Positions 61,359 to 64,000 of a DNA stretch of 64,000 bases are shown here, in pieces (position 1 is the first letter of the stretch; each line of letters opens with the position of its first letter). A program made the translations under genes and the position numbers. Source of the DNA: Desulfofundulus thermosubterraneus DSM 16057 (lineage in GTDB: Bacteria > Bacillota > Desulfotomaculia > Desulfotomaculales > Desulfovirgulaceae); contig NZ_FQZM01000019.1 in assembly GCF_900142025.1 (NCBI RefSeq), positions 1 through 64,000 on the forward strand. Reading direction: 5' to 3'. A model generated the notes under the pieces. It did no database searches. It worked only from the letters and a program-made list of their open reading frames with translations, and was not told the origin of the DNA.

Positions 61359-62387
61359 TTGTCTGTCGGCATAATCGCCAATCCCGCTTCCGGTAAGGAC
61401 ATCCGCAGGCTGGTGGCCCATGCCACGGTTTTTGACAACAACGAAAAAGCCAACCTGATCAGGCGCATACTGCTGGGCCTGGATTCGCTGGGAGTGCGGC
61501 GCGTCTGGTTTATGCCCGACTACTTCGGATTTTACCAGCGGGTGCTGGACAGCCTGGCGGGAAGGTGCCGGCTGGCACTGGAAGCTCGCCTGCTGGACAT
61601 GAAAATCAACGCCAGCCAGGACGACTCCCGGAGGGCGGCTGAAATGATGGCCGCCGCCGGGGTTAGTTGTATCATCACCCTGGGAGGGGATGGGACCAAC
61701 CGGGTGGTGGCCAAGGGTGCCGGCAACATACCCCTGCTGCCCGTTTCCACCGGCACCAATAATGTCTTTCCCGTTATGGTCGAGGGGACCGTGGCGGGTC
61801 TGGCGGCGGGGCTGCTGGCTACGGGCGCGGTGGAGCCTGAAGAGGCGCTGCAACGAACCAAAATGCTGGTAATCTACATCAACGGCAGGCCGGCGGATAT
61901 CGCCCTTATCGACGCGGTGGTGCTGGCCGACCGGTTCACCGGCTCCCGGGCGGTCTGGGATGCGAGCAAGATCAGGCAAATTGCCGCCACCAGGGGGTCG
62001 ACCGCCTGTATCGGTATCGCCTCGGTCGTGGGCGGCCTCAGGCACATCGGCCCCGCCGAACCCTGTGGGATGCACGTAATTGTGGGTTCCCCCACGGGGG
62101 ATGCCGCCGTTTCCGTCCGCGCCGCCATAGGTCCCGGGCTGATCAAGCGTGTTCCGGTGGTTGCCTATCACCTGCTGCAACCAGGGCAGAGGATTCAGGT
62201 TCTGGAAAGCCCCTGCGTTATTGCGCTGGACGGGGAAAGGGAGCTCCGGATCAATGCGGGGGATAGCGCGGAAATTGAACTGTCCATGGAAGGACCCTGG
62301 GTGGTTGACATCGACCGTACGCTGGCTGCCGCTGCAGCCAGGGGTGTGTTCCGGGAGCACCGGGAACGGCCTGCCGGGAATAAATGA
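61359..62387 (+). CDS. AcoX-like NAD-kinase-fold protein
   Basis: Protein of about 342 residues. SVGIIANPASGKDIRRLVAH and the GGDGTNRVV motif place it in the NAD-kinase/diacylglycerol-kinase fold, as in AcoX proteins of acetoin operons. VSTGTNNVFPVM follows. AcoX function is not known. The TTG at 61359 has GGGAGAGG upstream; an earlier TTG (61335) overlaps the acoB stop. It lies between E1 beta and E2, unlike the common acoXABC order. Confidence 0.8.
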   Translation: MSVGIIANPASGKDIRRLVAHATVFDNNEKANLIRRILLGLDSLGVRRVWFMPDYFGFYQRVLDSLAGRCRLALEARLLDMKINASQDDSRRAAEMMAAAGVSCIITLGGDGTNRVVAKGAGNIPLLPVSTGTNNVFPVMVEGTVAGLAAGLLATGAVEPEEALQRTKMLVIYINGRPADIALIDAVVLADRFTGSRAVWDASKIRQIAATRGSTACIGIASVVGGLRHIGPAEPCGMHVIVGSPTGDAAVSVRAAIGPGLIKRVPVVAYHLLQPGQRIQVLESPCVIALDGERELRINAGDSAEIELSMEGPWVVDIDRTLAAAAARGVFREHRERPAGNK

Positions 62388-62440
62388 AAGCCGGACCACA
62401 GTATGGGAAACGTTTTAACCAACAAGCGGAGGTAATGGAG

Positions 62441-64000
62441 ATGGCCAACATTGTCCTGATGCCCAAACTGGGCTTGACCATGAAAAAAGGCAGGATCACC
62501 GGCTGGTTGAAGAACGAGGGCGACCGGGTGGAACAGGGCGAGCCCCTCCTGGAAGTGATGACCGAGAAGGTCAACGTGAGGGTTGAATCTCCTTTTACCG
62601 GGGTACTTTATAAAATTTTATGTCCCGCAGGCTCCACCCTGCCTGTTTCCGTACCCGTTGCGGTGATAGCGGATGAAGGGGACGATGAGGCTTCCCTGGA
62701 AGCTGCGGTGAGCGAAGCCCTGGCCGCCTTGCAGGAGGCCCTGGCCGGAGGGGGGAAAGAAGAAGAGCGGAAAAAAGAAGCCAGACCGGTGAAGCCCTTT
62801 GTGGTCTTTGCCGGCGAACGCAAGGTTTCCCCCCGGGCGGCCAGGCTAGCCCGCAAGGAGGGAGTCGACATCGGCCTCATCAGCGGATCGGGTCCGGGCG
62901 GCCGGGTGGTGGAGGAGGACGTTCGTAACTATCTGGAGCAGCTGAAAGGGGGGCAAAGCTACCAGGTTTTGCCCATTGACGGTATGCGGGCGGTTATCGC
63001 GGAACGAATGTCCGCAAGCAGAAAGCAGGCTGCCCACGTAACCATCATGGAAGAAGTGGACGTTACGGCCCTGCGTGATGTCCGCGAGCAGCTGAACGCT
63101 CAGGATAGTTCGGGCCGGATTAAATTTTCCTATACCGACTTGCTGGTTAAATTTACCGCGGAAGCGCTGACGGAGTTTCCGATGGTCAATTCCCGCAGCT
63201 CGGAAAATGAAATTTTTTTGCCGGGCAGCGTTAATATCGGGGTAGCCGTAGCCCTGGAAAACGGCCTGGTGGTACCCAACATCAAAAACGCACACCAGCT
63301 GTCACTGGAGCAAATTAGCACTAAAGTAAAGGACCTGGCGACTCGCGCCCGCAACAACGAGCTGGACCCGGAGGATGTGGAAAACGGTACCTTTACCATC
63401 AGCAACCTGGGGATGTTCGGAGCGGAAGGGTTTACCCCCATTATCAACCGCCCGGAAACCGCCATCCTGGGTGTAGGCACCATACGTACCAAGCCGGCGC
63501 TGGTGGATGGGAGGTTGGAAAAGCGCTACTTTATGACCCTGAGCCTCTCATTTGACCACCGGATTATCGACGGCTCGCTGGCTGCCGAGTTCCTGAGCAG
63601 GTTGAAGGAAATGCTGGAAGACCCCTACCCCTGGTTCGGGTTGCAGCCGCAAAAAAATGAAGATCTGCTTATTTCCGCAGGCGGCGGTAAGTCCCCGCGG
63701 CAAATTCGCAGAGCTTACAAGGATGGAATAAATAGGTTGATGGAAACCGCGCCCGATGTGGTCATGGGCTTTTCCGCACTTACAGAAGGGATTTTCTTTG
63801 ACGACGGGGCGGTCTCCCGGCTGAACAAAGAACTTATCGCCGTTGCTCTTTCGGTATATATAAAATGTGAATACTGTATTACTGCGCACATCTACAAGGC
63901 GATGGAGCTGGGCGCCACCCCGGAACAGATCCTGGAAGCGGCCAATGTGGCGGTGTTCTTCGGTGGTGGTGCGGCCCTGGCCTACACCGCCACCCTGGTG
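62441..64000 (+). CDS. E2 dihydrolipoamide acyltransferase fused to an AhpD/CMD domain (partial)
   Basis: Reads open to the window edge for 520 residues. Residues 1-80 are a lipoyl domain with the lipoyl-lysine K43 in MTEKVNV. Residues 126-162 are an E3/E1-binding domain (RKVSPRAARLARKEGVDIGL). Residues 175-395 are the catalytic domain with DHRIIDG (372-378). After a short linker, 420-520 form a carboxymuconolactone-decarboxylase/AhpD-like domain: E464, C476, C479 and H483 in LNKELIAVALSVYIKCEYC and ITAH have the E-x11-C-x2-C-x3-H spacing of the AhpD active site. I checked every codon of the junction; it is free of stops. In M. tuberculosis AhpD is reduced by lipoylated E2 and Lpd, so fusing the two makes sense. 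The gene's end lies outside the window. Confidence 0.88.
   Translation, partial: MANIVLMPKLGLTMKKGRITGWLKNEGDRVEQGEPLLEVMTEKVNVRVESPFTGVLYKILCPAGSTLPVSVPVAVIADEGDDEASLEAAVSEALAALQEALAGGGKEEERKKEARPVKPFVVFAGERKVSPRAARLARKEGVDIGLISGSGPGGRVVEEDVRNYLEQLKGGQSYQVLPIDGMRAVIAERMSASRKQAAHVTIMEEVDVTALRDVREQLNAQDSSGRIKFSYTDLLVKFTAEALTEFPMVNSRSSENEIFLPGSVNIGVAVALENGLVVPNIKNAHQLSLEQISTKVKDLATRARNNELDPEDVENGTFTISNLGMFGAEGFTPIINRPETAILGVGTIRTKPALVDGRLEKRYFMTLSLSFDHRIIDGSLAAEFLSRLKEMLEDPYPWFGLQPQKNEDLLISAGGGKSPRQIRRAYKDGINRLMETAPDVVMGFSALTEGIFFDDGAVSRLNKELIAVALSVYIKCEYCITAHIYKAMELGATPEQILEAANVAVFFGGGAALAYTATLV

Overview
The window looks like chromosome of a Gram-positive, endospore-forming, probably sulfate-reducing member of the Desulfotomaculum/Desulfofundulus/Pelotomaculum group. 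The evidence is a complete spoIIIA operon, an unsplit sigK, type IV pilus genes without an outer-membrane secretin, and an APS-reductase-like/HdrA-like redox cluster. This placement is inferred from gene content; no rRNA or tRNA gene was seen.

Region by region. (1) 1-6.7 kb is a graveyard. It holds an IS110 transposase gene, a long structured inverted repeat, pieces of an IS21 element, an IS607-type recombinase with a C-terminally truncated TnpB, a stub of cas3, an orphan cas6, and a frameshifted tail of an aldehyde:ferredoxin oxidoreductase gene. (2) 6.7-9.6 kb carries sigK, and divergently cobK, mobA and a YqeG-type phosphatase gene. (3) 9.7-13.8 kb is a shikimate block, aroE-aroC-aroK-aroB; aroQ lies at 35.8 kb. 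(4) 13.8-30.7 kb is a type IV pilus locus: pilD, pilB, pilT, a cyclic-di-GMP-I riboswitch with terminator, pilC, six intact GspG-like pilin genes, one broken pilin, two pilin fragments, minor pseudopilins, a PilX-like protein, and pilM-pilN-pilO. (5) 30.7-40.3 kb has two Uma2 paralogues around tldD, a DUF3243 gene, the tldE partner, aroQ, an Xaa-Pro peptidase gene, efp, a zinc-ribbon protein gene, and a CoA-disulfide-reductase-like flavoprotein fused to rhodanese. (6) 40.4-45.7 kb is the complete spoIIIAA-AH operon.

(7) 45.9-53.3 kb is the most intriguing cluster: a Crp/Fnr regulator, an SLC13/DASS-type anion transporter, an AprA-like flavoprotein, an AprB-like ferredoxin, an HdrA-MvhD fusion and an HdrC-like protein. 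It looks like a second APS-reductase/Qmo-style electron-transfer module with its own transporter and regulator. The first two genes share a two-block upstream motif whose block spacing differs by exactly 10 bp. (8) 53.3-57.2 kb contains a group II intron tail, a second c-di-GMP-I riboswitch, a chemoreceptor gene, and near-identical 152-bp direct repeats on either side. (9) 57.2-64.0 kb is an acetoin-dehydrogenase-type locus: a sigma-54 activator (AcoR-like), a -24/-12 promoter, E1 alpha, E1 beta, an AcoX-like protein, and an E2 acyltransferase that reads straight into an AhpD/CMD domain at the window edge.

Themes: c-di-GMP appears to govern both surface pili and chemotaxis, each through a type I riboswitch. 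The E2-AhpD fusion physically joins two proteins known to exchange electrons through lipoamide in mycobacteria. All functions are read from sequence motifs; no database search was run.
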